This document shows positions 27,581-36,035 of a stretch of 64,000 bases of DNA, piece by piece. Origin of the DNA: Ulvibacter antarcticus. GTDB lineage: Bacteria; Bacteroidota; Bacteroidia; Flavobacteriales; Flavobacteriaceae. The notes under the pieces are model-generated. The model had not been told where the DNA came from, did not search any database, and saw only the letters and a list, made by a program, of their open reading frames with translations. Location: contig NZ_REFC01000015.1 of NCBI RefSeq assembly GCF_003688405.1, forward strand, positions 248,001-312,000, given 5' to 3'. Made by a program: the position numbers and the translations under genes. Each line of letters begins with the position of its first letter. Positions within the stretch are counted from its first letter, which is position 1.

Positions 27581-28555
27581 ATGAGAACAGTTAAACAAAT
27601 TTTTGGAATCGCCTTATTAGCAGCAACGACTTTAACAAGTTGTTCAAAAGACAAAATCGAACCGGATGTAATTATTCCTTTAGTGTATCCATCTACACAA
27701 GATTTTAACAACATTAAAAATCAAGCCTTAGCAGATTTAGTTCAAAACGCAACTTTCAATGCCGAGGACGGACTTAGCTTTACTTCAATTAAAGGAACTC
27801 AAGTTTTTATTACTGCAGGATGTTTAATGCAAGGAGGTAGTCCAGCAACAGGTGCAGCCGAACTTACTTTCGTAGAAGTATTCGATAAAGCTAGTATGCT
27901 TACTGCAAATAAAGCTACAATGGGTGTGTTACCAGGTGGTGACCGAGGAATGATCATCTCTGGTGGCGAATTCTACATAAACGTAAAGCAAAATGGAAAT
28001 CAGTTGGACCTTACTTGTCCAATGAGCGTAATCATCGATGCCAGCTTAACTGGTGGTGCTGACCCTGCGATGACCTTGTGGGATGGTGATGTCGATGAAA
28101 ATGGTAATATCGTGTGGAGAGAACAAGATGGTACAGGAGCAGGTGGTGTGCAAGGTGATGGAAGCGAATATTATGCGAACTTCCCAAATTTTGGATGGAC
28201 AAACGTAGACCGTTTCTATAGCGATCCTAGACCTAAAACAACCTTAGGAGTAAAAGTACCTGTAGGATATGATGATGCAAACTCTGCAGTATTCCTTTCT
28301 TACGACGGAGAAGATAACGCAATAGCAGCATTAGATACCTTCGATCATGCAACGAGTATTTTCTCAGAGCACTACGGTCAAATCCCTGTCGGACTAGAAA
28401 TGCACGTGATCTTTGCTACTGAAAACGAGGGTGACTGGAGCTGGGCTATTATGGGAGTAACAGTTGCCGCAGATGATCTTTACGATTTTACTGGAGTAGC
28501 TCTTACCACAGGATCTCAATCTCAATTAGAGGCAGCAATCCTTGCATTACCATAA
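27581..28555 (+). CDS. Lipoprotein, paralogue 1 of a tandem pair
   Basis: 324 residues. Signal peptide with lipobox LTSC at about residues 18-21. The mature protein begins with STQDFNNIKNQALADLVQNATFNAEDGLSFTS, then a beta-rich segment GTQVFITAGCLMQGGSPATGAAELTFVEVFDKASML and GGEFYINVKQNG, and later FPNFGWTNVDRFYSDPRPKTT. These same landmarks occur in order in the protein of the next gene, so the two arose by duplication. No enzyme motif is recognised; a surface or periplasmic binding role is a guess. It is the first gene divergent from the sigma/anti-sigma pair, and a terminator-like hairpin separates it from the second copy. Confidence 0.88.
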   Translation: MRTVKQIFGIALLAATTLTSCSKDKIEPDVIIPLVYPSTQDFNNIKNQALADLVQNATFNAEDGLSFTSIKGTQVFITAGCLMQGGSPATGAAELTFVEVFDKASMLTANKATMGVLPGGDRGMIISGGEFYINVKQNGNQLDLTCPMSVIIDASLTGGADPAMTLWDGDVDENGNIVWREQDGTGAGGVQGDGSEYYANFPNFGWTNVDRFYSDPRPKTTLGVKVPVGYDDANSAVFLSYDGEDNAIAALDTFDHATSIFSEHYGQIPVGLEMHVIFATENEGDWSWAIMGVTVAADDLYDFTGVALTTGSQSQLEAAILALP

Positions 28556-28603
28556 AAAATAATAGGTCTGTTGAGGAGCGGGCCTGTTTGTTGAGGAGTG
28601 TTC

Positions 28604-28636
28604 GAAAACCCCCGGAAGCAATTCTGAGGGGTTTTC
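28604..28636 (+). terminator. Intrinsic terminator between the paralogous lipoprotein genes
   Basis: A perfect 9-bp stem, GAAAACCCC (28604-28612) with GGGGTTTTC (28628-28636), includes a T run in its 3' arm. It stands 50 bp after the first lipoprotein stop and would set its level apart from the downstream genes. Confidence 0.75.
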
Positions 28637-28726
28637 TGCTCAAATACTGCTCCTTAGTTTAAAAAGTGTTAAATTTAATACGGAAGTAAGATTTTGATAT
28701 ATCGATCTTCCGAAACTCTGAAAATC

Positions 28727-29653
28727 ATGAAAAAACTTAAACTCTTATTTATAGTAGTTGTTGCCTCACTATGCTTCAATTCCTGTAGCGACTGTACAGA
28801 TGAAACTGATACGCGCGCAATAACGCCATTTGATGTACCTACGCCTCAGGAATTCGAACAAATCCAAACCGATGTGTTCGATGGCATGATACAATTAGTA
28901 CAAGTGGATGTCACGAACGGATTCAACTATGTTGCCGCTAGTGGAGTAACTATTTCTATATCGCCCAACTGTCTTCAAATCAACGGCCTACCCGTGACAG
29001 GCATTGTGGATTTGGAAATTGCTGAGTTCTATGATAAGGGTGAAATGCTAATTTCAAATACTACTACTGTTGGTAATATCCCTGGTGCTGGACGAGACCT
29101 TCTAATTTCCGGAGGGGCTTTCTTTATCCGTGTTTCGCAAAATGGAGTGTTTGCTTCACTAGCTTGTTCCGGATTTATAAGCGTTCCAACTGGTATTACC
29201 GGTGGAAATGACCCTGACATGCTGCCTTTTTCAGGAAGCGTTAATGCAGCTGGAAATCTTGAATGGACTCAGATCAACGGGGAAGTCAATATCGACATCG
29301 ACACTTACTATACTCAATTCCCCGAATTTGGATGGTTTAATATTGATCGTTTTTTGAACGATCCCAGACCTACCACAGCTGTACAAGTTGCAGTGCCGCA
29401 GGAATTCAACAGCGAAAACACCCGAGTATATCTTGCCTTGCAAGGAGAACCTAATTCCCTCGCTTATCTTTATGGTGAACTGCCTATAGGACTCGAAGTA
29501 CATATCATATTTCTATCTGAATCTAATGGTGATTTTAGGTATGCCGTTGAAACTCTTACTCTCGAACAGGATCAATTGGTCATATTTACAAGACAGCAAA
29601 CCGAAGTAGTTACTGCAGCCGTGCTCAAGGACCGAATTAATGCATTACCCTAA
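28727..29653 (+). CDS. Lipoprotein, paralogue 2 of a tandem pair
   Basis: About 308 residues from the ATG at 28727, which gives MKKLKLLFIVVVASLCFNSCSD with a lipobox NSC; an upstream in-frame ATG at 28694 would put eleven residues before the signal peptide and is less likely. It shares with the previous gene the order of landmarks: TPQEFEQIQTDVFDGMIQLVQV, GVTISISPNCLQINGLPVTG, EIAEFYDKGEML, GGAFFIRVSQNG and FPEFGWFNIDRFLNDPRPTT. Function is unknown. The PKD/barrel gene follows after 36 bp, so this copy rather than the first is likely to be co-transcribed with the barrel and CHAT genes. Confidence 0.88.
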   Translation: MKKLKLLFIVVVASLCFNSCSDCTDETDTRAITPFDVPTPQEFEQIQTDVFDGMIQLVQVDVTNGFNYVAASGVTISISPNCLQINGLPVTGIVDLEIAEFYDKGEMLISNTTTVGNIPGAGRDLLISGGAFFIRVSQNGVFASLACSGFISVPTGITGGNDPDMLPFSGSVNAAGNLEWTQINGEVNIDIDTYYTQFPEFGWFNIDRFLNDPRPTTAVQVAVPQEFNSENTRVYLALQGEPNSLAYLYGELPIGLEVHIIFLSESNGDFRYAVETLTLEQDQLVIFTRQQTEVVTAAVLKDRINALP

Positions 29654-29689
29654 ACCAAAATGATGAACAAAGGCACTAACCCTCCAAAG

Positions 29690-31654
29690 ATGAAAACATA
29701 CATTTTACTTTTTGCATCACTACTAGTTTCAGGATTAGCATTTTCGCAGGTTCAGAATGATACCTTACGACGTTCGGCCAATATTGGTTTCGATCGCAAT
29801 GGCAATCTGGTATCCTTCAAACCCGAAACCCCACCACTTCAACAAATTGCAGGAGCGCCCAAGGCATTCTATACTTTCTATTGGGAGTTCGACGATGGTA
29901 CATACAGCACAGAAAAAGAGCCTAAACACGCCTACAAAAACAAAGGGGAATACGATGTAAAATTATGGGCAACCAATCAATATGATACTGGTAAACCGCC
30001 ATCTACCAGACCTAAAAAAGTAGCGGTAAACGACATCACTTCCGAAGCTGGAGATATTGCAAGTATGGACGAAAATTTAGATCTAATGATCAACCGAGAT
30101 CCTATTCCTCAAGAAGAGATGGTCGTTGTAATGAGTTATAAAAACGCAAACTCATTTGTAAGTAGCGGTAAACTTTATCTTTATTATAACGAACGCCAGT
30201 TTAAAGCCGATAATTTCGAGCTCACAGACTCCCGAACCTATCACGGCGAACGCAAAGTTTCTAACTCCGGATTTGCGCTTAACGAAAAAATAGACGCTTT
30301 AGATGACACTTATTATGCTGCTGCTAAAAACGAACTACTTCAAATACACACAAAGGCAATAGATACCACCGAGCGAAACAACCTCCCGCTTACCATGGAA
30401 GAATCTGAGGCTTACTATAAAAAATCCGAAGCCTTCGAATTCGATGACATGCAACCTAATGAAGAACGCAATGTCTTTTTCACAATGAAAACAACTCCGG
30501 AAATGATCAAAGACACCAGTGCTATTATCACTGTGAGAAGTATCTATGTACCCGACAATAACAGCTCGAAACACAAAGTAAAAGACCTGGAAATGGAGAT
30601 CGTAACCTCTCATGACCCCAATAAAATGTCGTCCAATGCTTCATTGATGAATTACCGCTTCGTGCGCTTTAAAACTTTTAAATTCAAAATAAAATTTCAG
30701 AATAATGGCGAAGGTCCCGCACGCACCATAAGGCTGGAGACAGACATCCCCGAAATGTTCGACAAACAGACCATCGAAGTTACCGATCAATATCCTGAAT
30801 GCCCTATTTGTCCTAAAAATAGAGAGGTCGCATATAGTTGTCTCGACACTACTTTCACCAAAGAACAGGCAATTTTCACTTATAAAAACATCTATCTTCC
30901 GGGAAGTCAGCAAAAAAACGTCAAGGAATACGATTCGACCAAAGGTTTTGTAAAATACCGAATTAAGCTGAAAAAGGATTTTCACAAAAAGAAGACCAAA
31001 AGCCGCACCGCTATTATCTTCGATAAGAACGAACCTATCATCACCAATTACGCGACTACCCGATTCATACCCGGGATTTCGTTGGGCGCTAAAGTGGGGT
31101 ACGCTATCACTCCGGGTCGTGACAATGCTAAGGAATATTTCGCTGGAGTAACCATTTCTCCCTTTAAATCGTACCGTGGATATCTGCAATTTGAATTGTT
31201 TGGCTCTTATGCCGAATTTCAGGAATTCAATCAATTTACAGAACAGACACCTGTAGATGTTTTCATAAACTCTTATGAGTATTTTCAGACTGCTACCACC
31301 CGAAATTTCACCGGCTATCTCGTCCCGATTTCCTATCGCTACAACCTCAACAATTTTATGGCAATAGGTACAGGTGTGCAGATGAAATTGGATATCACCA
31401 ATAAAACCATCACCGAAACCAATGGCGAATACTCGCTTATTATCCCTTCCGAGGGTCAGGTGATACGCGATGACACTCAGGATACATTCACACGTACCGA
31501 AACCAACTGCGATTGCGTGAATTTCAGAACCGGAATTTTTGCCGGATTCAACATCGGTTTTGCACGTATTGGACCGAGCGTTGGAGCGCGTTACATCTAT
31601 TATTTAAACGAAGACAACCAACAAATTCAATTGTATGGTATCTGGAAGTTTTAG
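29690..31654 (+). CDS. PKD-domain protein with predicted outer-membrane barrel end
   Basis: About 654 residues from the ATG at 29690 (MKTYILLFASLLVSGLAFSQ, a signal peptide); an upstream ATG at 29660 is in frame but spoils the signal. A PKD domain lies at about residues 45-95 (FYTFYWEFDDGTYSTEKEPKHAYKNKGEYDVKLW). The middle contains a beta-sandwich with SHDPNKM and FKIKFQNNGEGPARTIRLETDIP, similar to domains in T9SS-related secreted proteins. The last 180 residues have alternating aromatic strands and end in phenylalanine, like an eight-strand outer-membrane barrel (inference). It probably sits in the outer membrane with the PKD part exposed. The CHAT gene's first possible start overlaps its end. 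Confidence 0.82.
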   Translation: MKTYILLFASLLVSGLAFSQVQNDTLRRSANIGFDRNGNLVSFKPETPPLQQIAGAPKAFYTFYWEFDDGTYSTEKEPKHAYKNKGEYDVKLWATNQYDTGKPPSTRPKKVAVNDITSEAGDIASMDENLDLMINRDPIPQEEMVVVMSYKNANSFVSSGKLYLYYNERQFKADNFELTDSRTYHGERKVSNSGFALNEKIDALDDTYYAAAKNELLQIHTKAIDTTERNNLPLTMEESEAYYKKSEAFEFDDMQPNEERNVFFTMKTTPEMIKDTSAIITVRSIYVPDNNSSKHKVKDLEMEIVTSHDPNKMSSNASLMNYRFVRFKTFKFKIKFQNNGEGPARTIRLETDIPEMFDKQTIEVTDQYPECPICPKNREVAYSCLDTTFTKEQAIFTYKNIYLPGSQQKNVKEYDSTKGFVKYRIKLKKDFHKKKTKSRTAIIFDKNEPIITNYATTRFIPGISLGAKVGYAITPGRDNAKEYFAGVTISPFKSYRGYLQFELFGSYAEFQEFNQFTEQTPVDVFINSYEYFQTATTRNFTGYLVPISYRYNLNNFMAIGTGVQMKLDITNKTITETNGEYSLIIPSEGQVIRDDTQDTFTRTETNCDCVNFRTGIFAGFNIGFARIGPSVGARYIYYLNEDNQQIQLYGIWKF

Positions 31655-34355
31655 TGGTTTTTGGGCGTCCCACTCCCCCCTTTCGCCTTTGGCTTCGGAG
31701 GGAGTAGTCGGGCTTTCAGGAGTCGCTACCTCCTTGCCTGCGAATGGCAGTCAAGGCCGTGAGCTTCAACAATCCCTCAATCCCTTACGCAGATTCCTGC
31801 CACTAATTATTATTCTTTTTGCAAGTCAATTTCTTCTTGCCCAACAATTGGAAGAAAACATTTATAATTCCCTTGATCAATTCATAGAAAACCCTTCCGA
31901 AGAAAATTTGGAAATGCTTCAGATCAAAGAAGCAACTTTTGAAACCAACGTCACTTCCGAAGAAGAAAAACTTGCATTGCTCATCCTCGATTGTAATTTA
32001 GGTTATTATAACAATCGTTTTGGAAGAACCCAATTTGCAATCGATTGGTATGAAAAAGCCTGGAAACTTTACGAAGAAAATAAATTTACAACCTACGACA
32101 TAAGTGAATTCTGCCTCAAGCCGCTAGGCAATTTATATACCATTACCGGCGCCTTTACCAATGCCGAAAGCACCATTAAACAATATATCCATCTGGCAGA
32201 GGAAGCGAAAAATCCTATACAGCGAACAAGTGGAGTTATCAACCTTTCTGTGGTTTATCACAATACCGGAAACTATCAAACAGCCATACTAATACTTGAA
32301 AAGGAACTTCAAAACAAGACGATTACTAAGTCGCAGAAAGCGGCCCTCGAAAACAACCTTGCCACGAATCTCTTTGCAATTGGAAAAACAGATGAAGCCC
32401 AAGAAATCATAGATCGCGCTATAAAAAATGGAAGTCTTATTTCGGCAAAGGCATATAAAAATGCCGCTCAGATTGCTGTTCGCGAAAATGATTTTCAGAA
32501 AGCTGAGAACTATTTGTTTCAGGCAGAGCGAGCCCTTTCGCAAAATCCTGATTTTTCGGCAAGAGAATTGGCAAAATTATATCAGGAACAAGCACAGTTG
32601 TATATGATGCAGCAAAAAGATGCAGAAGCCAACAAGAGTTTACAAAAATCGTTGCACACATTGCTGCCAAATCTTGAAAAGGACCAACTTCCTGAAGCAT
32701 CAATGTTGTATGCAGAAAACACCTTTCTAGATGTCCTCGACGGGTTGGCGCATCAAGAAACGGATCTCGAAATTGCCTTACAATATTTCGATCTCAGTTT
32801 TTATGTTTCACAACTACTCTCCAGAGAACTAAATTCTCAAGAGGCTAAAATTTTGCATCAGCTGGACGACAGAGTACGTAGTGAAAAATGCATTGCACTG
32901 CTTTTTGACAACTATCAGAATAGCGGGGATGATACACTTATGGAGCGTGCCTTTAACTATGCAGAGAGATCAAAAGCCGTCGTTTTATCGGAAATGCAAT
33001 TAAAACGATCCCTGCTTAGCCAGCACCTTAACGATACATTACTTCAGAAGGAACAACAACTGATAAGAAAACAAGAAGCACTTATCAACAATCTGGTAAG
33101 AGCACAATTGTCGGAAGGTTCAAAAGAAGACATAAATAACATCACCTTTTCGCTAAATAGTCTTCATCTGGAACTTAAAACAGTGGCTAAGGAAATTGCG
33201 CTTAAGTATCCGGAAGAAGAAAATACAACGGTGGCAATCGAAACTATTCAGCAGAAATTATTAGAAGATTCTGCCAGAATGTATTACTTTTTCTTCGGAA
33301 GAGAAGTCTTGTATACTTTTAGAATTTCGAATGCTACGATGGAGCTTCAGAAGAAACCCATTACAGCAAAATTTAGCAATATATTATTAGATTATATTCA
33401 TTCGTTCGATACCTCATCTAAGATTAACGATGATATTCCGAAGTACACCAAGACCGCTTTTTCATTGTACCAAGAGCTCGATCTTAAAAATCATTCCAAA
33501 GTAAAAAACCTCGTTATCATTCCGGACGGACTTCTCAATTTTGTTTCATTTGAAGCCTTACTTACTGAAGAAACCAATACAATTAATTACTCAAAAATGC
33601 CTTTTTTGGTAAAGGCACAAAGCCTTGCTTACAACACTACTGCGGGCATGTATGCCAATAGCTCAAGAAGTGAAGAAAAGAATAAAGTTTTAGGTGTTTT
33701 TCCGGTTTTCTATAATACTAAAAGTGAACTCAAATTTTCCGTAAATGAATCTGAAAGTTTGGATCGAGATATGAATTCAACATTATTAATGAGAGAGCAA
33801 GCGACCAAGGCTAATTTTTTAAATGAGGCTCCGCGTTATAATATTTTGCATTTGTCTACCCATGCTAGTGGTGGAGATTTTGTGATACCTGCGAATATTC
33901 AGTTTATCGACGATGTGATGCTGCTTCACGAGCTATATTCTTTAGATCTACATCCTGAATTAGTGGTTTTAAGCGCATGTGAAACCGGAATTGGAAAATT
34001 ACAAAAGGGCGAAGGTGCAATGAGTGTTGCCAGAGGGTTTCAATATGCCGGAGCCAAAAATTTATTGTTCTCTTTGTGGAAAGTAAATGATTTATCGACG
34101 GCGCAATTGATGGATTCATTTTATAAAAGCTTCAGAAAAAATGAATCTGCCTTCGTTTCCAATCACCTGTCTAAATTAAAATATCTTCAGAATGGTGATA
34201 TTAGCACCATAAAAAAATCTCCTTATTACTGGAGCAGTTTTGTTTATTACGGAGGGCTTTCCGAAGCTAAAACAAGTTACAACACCCTAATAGTATTCGT
34301 TGGTTTAACCTTATTGGTACTTTTTATTGTGGTAATGCGTAAGAAACGAACATAG
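31635..34355 (+). CDS. TPR-CHAT caspase-like protease, membrane anchored
   Basis: Up to 906 residues. After an odd N-terminal extension (about 1-53) comes a signal-peptide-like segment (FLPLIIILFASQFLLAQQ), then TPR helices (about 80-420), a linker, and a C-terminal CHAT domain (about 590-860) with catalytic H743 in LHLSTHAS and C782 in LSACETG. A final transmembrane helix (LIVFVGLTLLVLFIVVM) is followed by RKKRT. Both catalytic residues are intact, so a cysteine-protease function in the periplasm is plausible. The only ATG lies inside the preceding gene, and the 5' part of the frame runs through an interspersed repeat at 31656-31790; no ATG occurs between the repeat and the signal segment. 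True start uncertain. Confidence 0.88.
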   Translation: MVSGSFSGFWASHSPLSPLASEGVVGLSGVATSLPANGSQGRELQQSLNPLRRFLPLIIILFASQFLLAQQLEENIYNSLDQFIENPSEENLEMLQIKEATFETNVTSEEEKLALLILDCNLGYYNNRFGRTQFAIDWYEKAWKLYEENKFTTYDISEFCLKPLGNLYTITGAFTNAESTIKQYIHLAEEAKNPIQRTSGVINLSVVYHNTGNYQTAILILEKELQNKTITKSQKAALENNLATNLFAIGKTDEAQEIIDRAIKNGSLISAKAYKNAAQIAVRENDFQKAENYLFQAERALSQNPDFSARELAKLYQEQAQLYMMQQKDAEANKSLQKSLHTLLPNLEKDQLPEASMLYAENTFLDVLDGLAHQETDLEIALQYFDLSFYVSQLLSRELNSQEAKILHQLDDRVRSEKCIALLFDNYQNSGDDTLMERAFNYAERSKAVVLSEMQLKRSLLSQHLNDTLLQKEQQLIRKQEALINNLVRAQLSEGSKEDINNITFSLNSLHLELKTVAKEIALKYPEEENTTVAIETIQQKLLEDSARMYYFFFGREVLYTFRISNATMELQKKPITAKFSNILLDYIHSFDTSSKINDDIPKYTKTAFSLYQELDLKNHSKVKNLVIIPDGLLNFVSFEALLTEETNTINYSKMPFLVKAQSLAYNTTAGMYANSSRSEEKNKVLGVFPVFYNTKSELKFSVNESESLDRDMNSTLLMREQATKANFLNEAPRYNILHLSTHASGGDFVIPANIQFIDDVMLLHELYSLDLHPELVVLSACETGIGKLQKGEGAMSVARGFQYAGAKNLLFSLWKVNDLSTAQLMDSFYKSFRKNESAFVSNHLSKLKYLQNGDISTIKKSPYYWSSFVYYGGLSEAKTSYNTLIVFVGLTLLVLFIVVMRKKRT
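31656..31790 (+). repeat. Interspersed repeat-like element with GGGCGT...CCCTTACGC ends
   Basis: A GC-richer stretch between the barrel and CHAT genes begins TTTTTGGGCGT and ends ATCCCTTACGC. Internally it has GTCGGGCT and an imperfect hairpin CCTTG-c-CTGC (31732-31741) with GCAG-t-CAAGG (31747-31756). From memory, elements with these same ends are scattered between genes in many Flavobacteriia genomes; that is not checked here. It lies in frame with the CHAT gene and, if the ATG at 31635 is used, is translated as its N-terminus. Confidence 0.65.
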
Positions 34356-34511
34356 ATTTGGCAGTGAATTCTATGTCTTCATTTGTTGATTTCCATATGA
34401 CGTAATCTCTCCTCAAGTCACGGAACCAAAATACTTCTAATCTATCAACAAATTAAAGTTGCTTCAGGTTTTATTTGCAATATTAGTTTTCATCGCTATT
34501 GGTATTAATAT

Positions 34512-35768
34512 TCAATCTTTTAATAAATTCCGTACTCTAAGGCGCTCAACCAATTTGGAGACAGTAAGTCCTTGTACGAGGATTGAAAACACCACTACGA
34601 TATAAGTGATTACTAAAAACAAGTCCCGATGCATTTCCTGTGTTAGTCCTAAAGCTAAAGCGATCGAAATACCACCTCTCAATCCTCCCCAAGTCATAAT
34701 AAGGTTAGTATTGGGAACAAAATTAAGTTTCTTTTCAAAGAATTTTATGGGGCCAATAAGCGAAGCATAGCGGCAGGCGAGTATAATTGGGATGGCTAAT
34801 AAACCTGCTATTATATAATTCCCTTCTAAGGTAAGGATAAGCATTTCCATACCGATAAGGACAAAAAGAATGGTATTAAGCAAGATATCTATTAGTTCCC
34901 AGAATTTATCGACATAGGTTTCGGTGGTTTTAGACATGGCAGAATGTCTCACCGTATCCATCCCGACCATAAGTCCGGCAGTTACCATTGCTAAAGGAGC
35001 CGACAAGTGAAATTTCTGCGCCACGGCTGTTCCAACCATTACGGTGGCCAAGGTGATTATAACTTCGATGTCGTAATCGTCAATAGATTTCAATAAACGA
35101 TAGGTTATCCAACCTAAGAAAACTCCAAAAGCGATACCTCCTAAAACTTCCTTTGCAAAAAGTCCAACTACATCCATCACCGCTACATTTTCGGCGCCAA
35201 TACTCGCGATTTGATAGATGGTTAAAAACACAACTACACCTACCCCGTCATTAAAAAGTGATTCCCCAACAATTTTTGTTTCAAGCCTTTTTGGAACACC
35301 CGCTTGTTTTAGAATTCCCAATACTGCAATTGGATCTGTAGGGGAAATAAGAGCTCCAAATAGTAAGCAATAAATATATGCAATCTCTAAACCTAGTAAC
35401 TGTAAAATAAAAAACATAGCCGTACCCACCAGAAATGTAGAAATGAGAACACCTAAAGTAGCAAACGCTAATACCGGCCATCGTTGGACTTTTAACTGTT
35501 CAAAATTGGTATGCAATGCCCCAGCAAAGAGCAGAAAACTAAGCATTATATCGAGCAAAACAGTTTTAAAATCTATTTGTGTAATGATTTCTATTTCAGC
35601 ATTTAAAAGGGTATCGTCAAAATAGCTTAAAGCCAATACCGCAAGGGTAAAAACGATGGTGATAAGCATTAGTCCAATAGTATTGGGGAGGTGCAAAAAC
35701 CGTACATTGATGTATCCAAAACCTGCAGCAAGTGCGACAAGAACGGTGGTAATGAGAAAATAATCCAT
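34512..35768 (-). CDS. NhaP-type Na+(K+)/H+ antiporter
   Basis: 418 residues from the ATG at 35768 (MDYFLITTVLVALAAGFGYINVRF). A longer frame to 35906 exists, but its first 46 residues are not hydrophobic and its upstream part approaches a repeat element, so the shorter start is preferred. About 12 transmembrane segments. Cation/proton antiporter family 1 motifs: SPTDPIAVLGILK and SLFNDGVGVVVF, containing the acidic residues thought to carry ions, and a conserved GGLRGGISIALAL. It probably exports sodium in exchange for protons, which fits a marine habitat. It is convergent with the CHAT gene and transcribed alone. Confidence 0.93.
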   Translation of the reverse strand: MDYFLITTVLVALAAGFGYINVRFLHLPNTIGLMLITIVFTLAVLALSYFDDTLLNAEIEIITQIDFKTVLLDIMLSFLLFAGALHTNFEQLKVQRWPVLAFATLGVLISTFLVGTAMFFILQLLGLEIAYIYCLLFGALISPTDPIAVLGILKQAGVPKRLETKIVGESLFNDGVGVVVFLTIYQIASIGAENVAVMDVVGLFAKEVLGGIAFGVFLGWITYRLLKSIDDYDIEVIITLATVMVGTAVAQKFHLSAPLAMVTAGLMVGMDTVRHSAMSKTTETYVDKFWELIDILLNTILFVLIGMEMLILTLEGNYIIAGLLAIPIILACRYASLIGPIKFFEKKLNFVPNTNLIMTWGGLRGGISIALALGLTQEMHRDLFLVITYIVVVFSILVQGLTVSKLVERLRVRNLLKD

Positions 35769-35888
35769 AGGGTGAGGGTTGGTAGTGCTAAGGTACTGTT
35801 TTCTGATTTCGCTTCGGAAGAAGTATAGAATATTATTCGAGCTTAAAGACCTCAGATTAATGGTAGGGATGATATTATAAATATTAAA

Positions 35889-35933
35889 CCCCTCCGCCTT
35901 TGGCACCTCCCCTTAAAAAAAGGGGAGGAACTA
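35889..35933. repeat. Short hairpin-bearing interspersed repeat-like element
   Basis: CCCCTCCGCCTTTGGCA leads into a 9-bp perfect stem, CCTCCCCTT (35906-35914) with AAGGGGAGG (35920-35928), around an A5 loop. From memory, similar elements with the same CCTCCCCTT-A/T-AAGGGGAGG core are frequent between genes of Flavobacteriia. It may also act as a terminator or insulate the divergent antiporter and endonuclease/phosphatase genes. Confidence 0.6.
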
Positions 35934-36035
35934 CAAAAAGTCGCTTTTAGATTTTAAAACACAGACACATCGATTTAAATATTAATCCTTATCTTTATTA
36001 TTCTACATCCAACTCCCACAAAACAAGCTACTACT

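Noticed and set aside
35769-35906. N-terminal extension of the antiporter to the ATG at 35906
   Set aside because: The additional 46 residues are polar and unlike the family. The ATG at 35768 starts with the first membrane helix.
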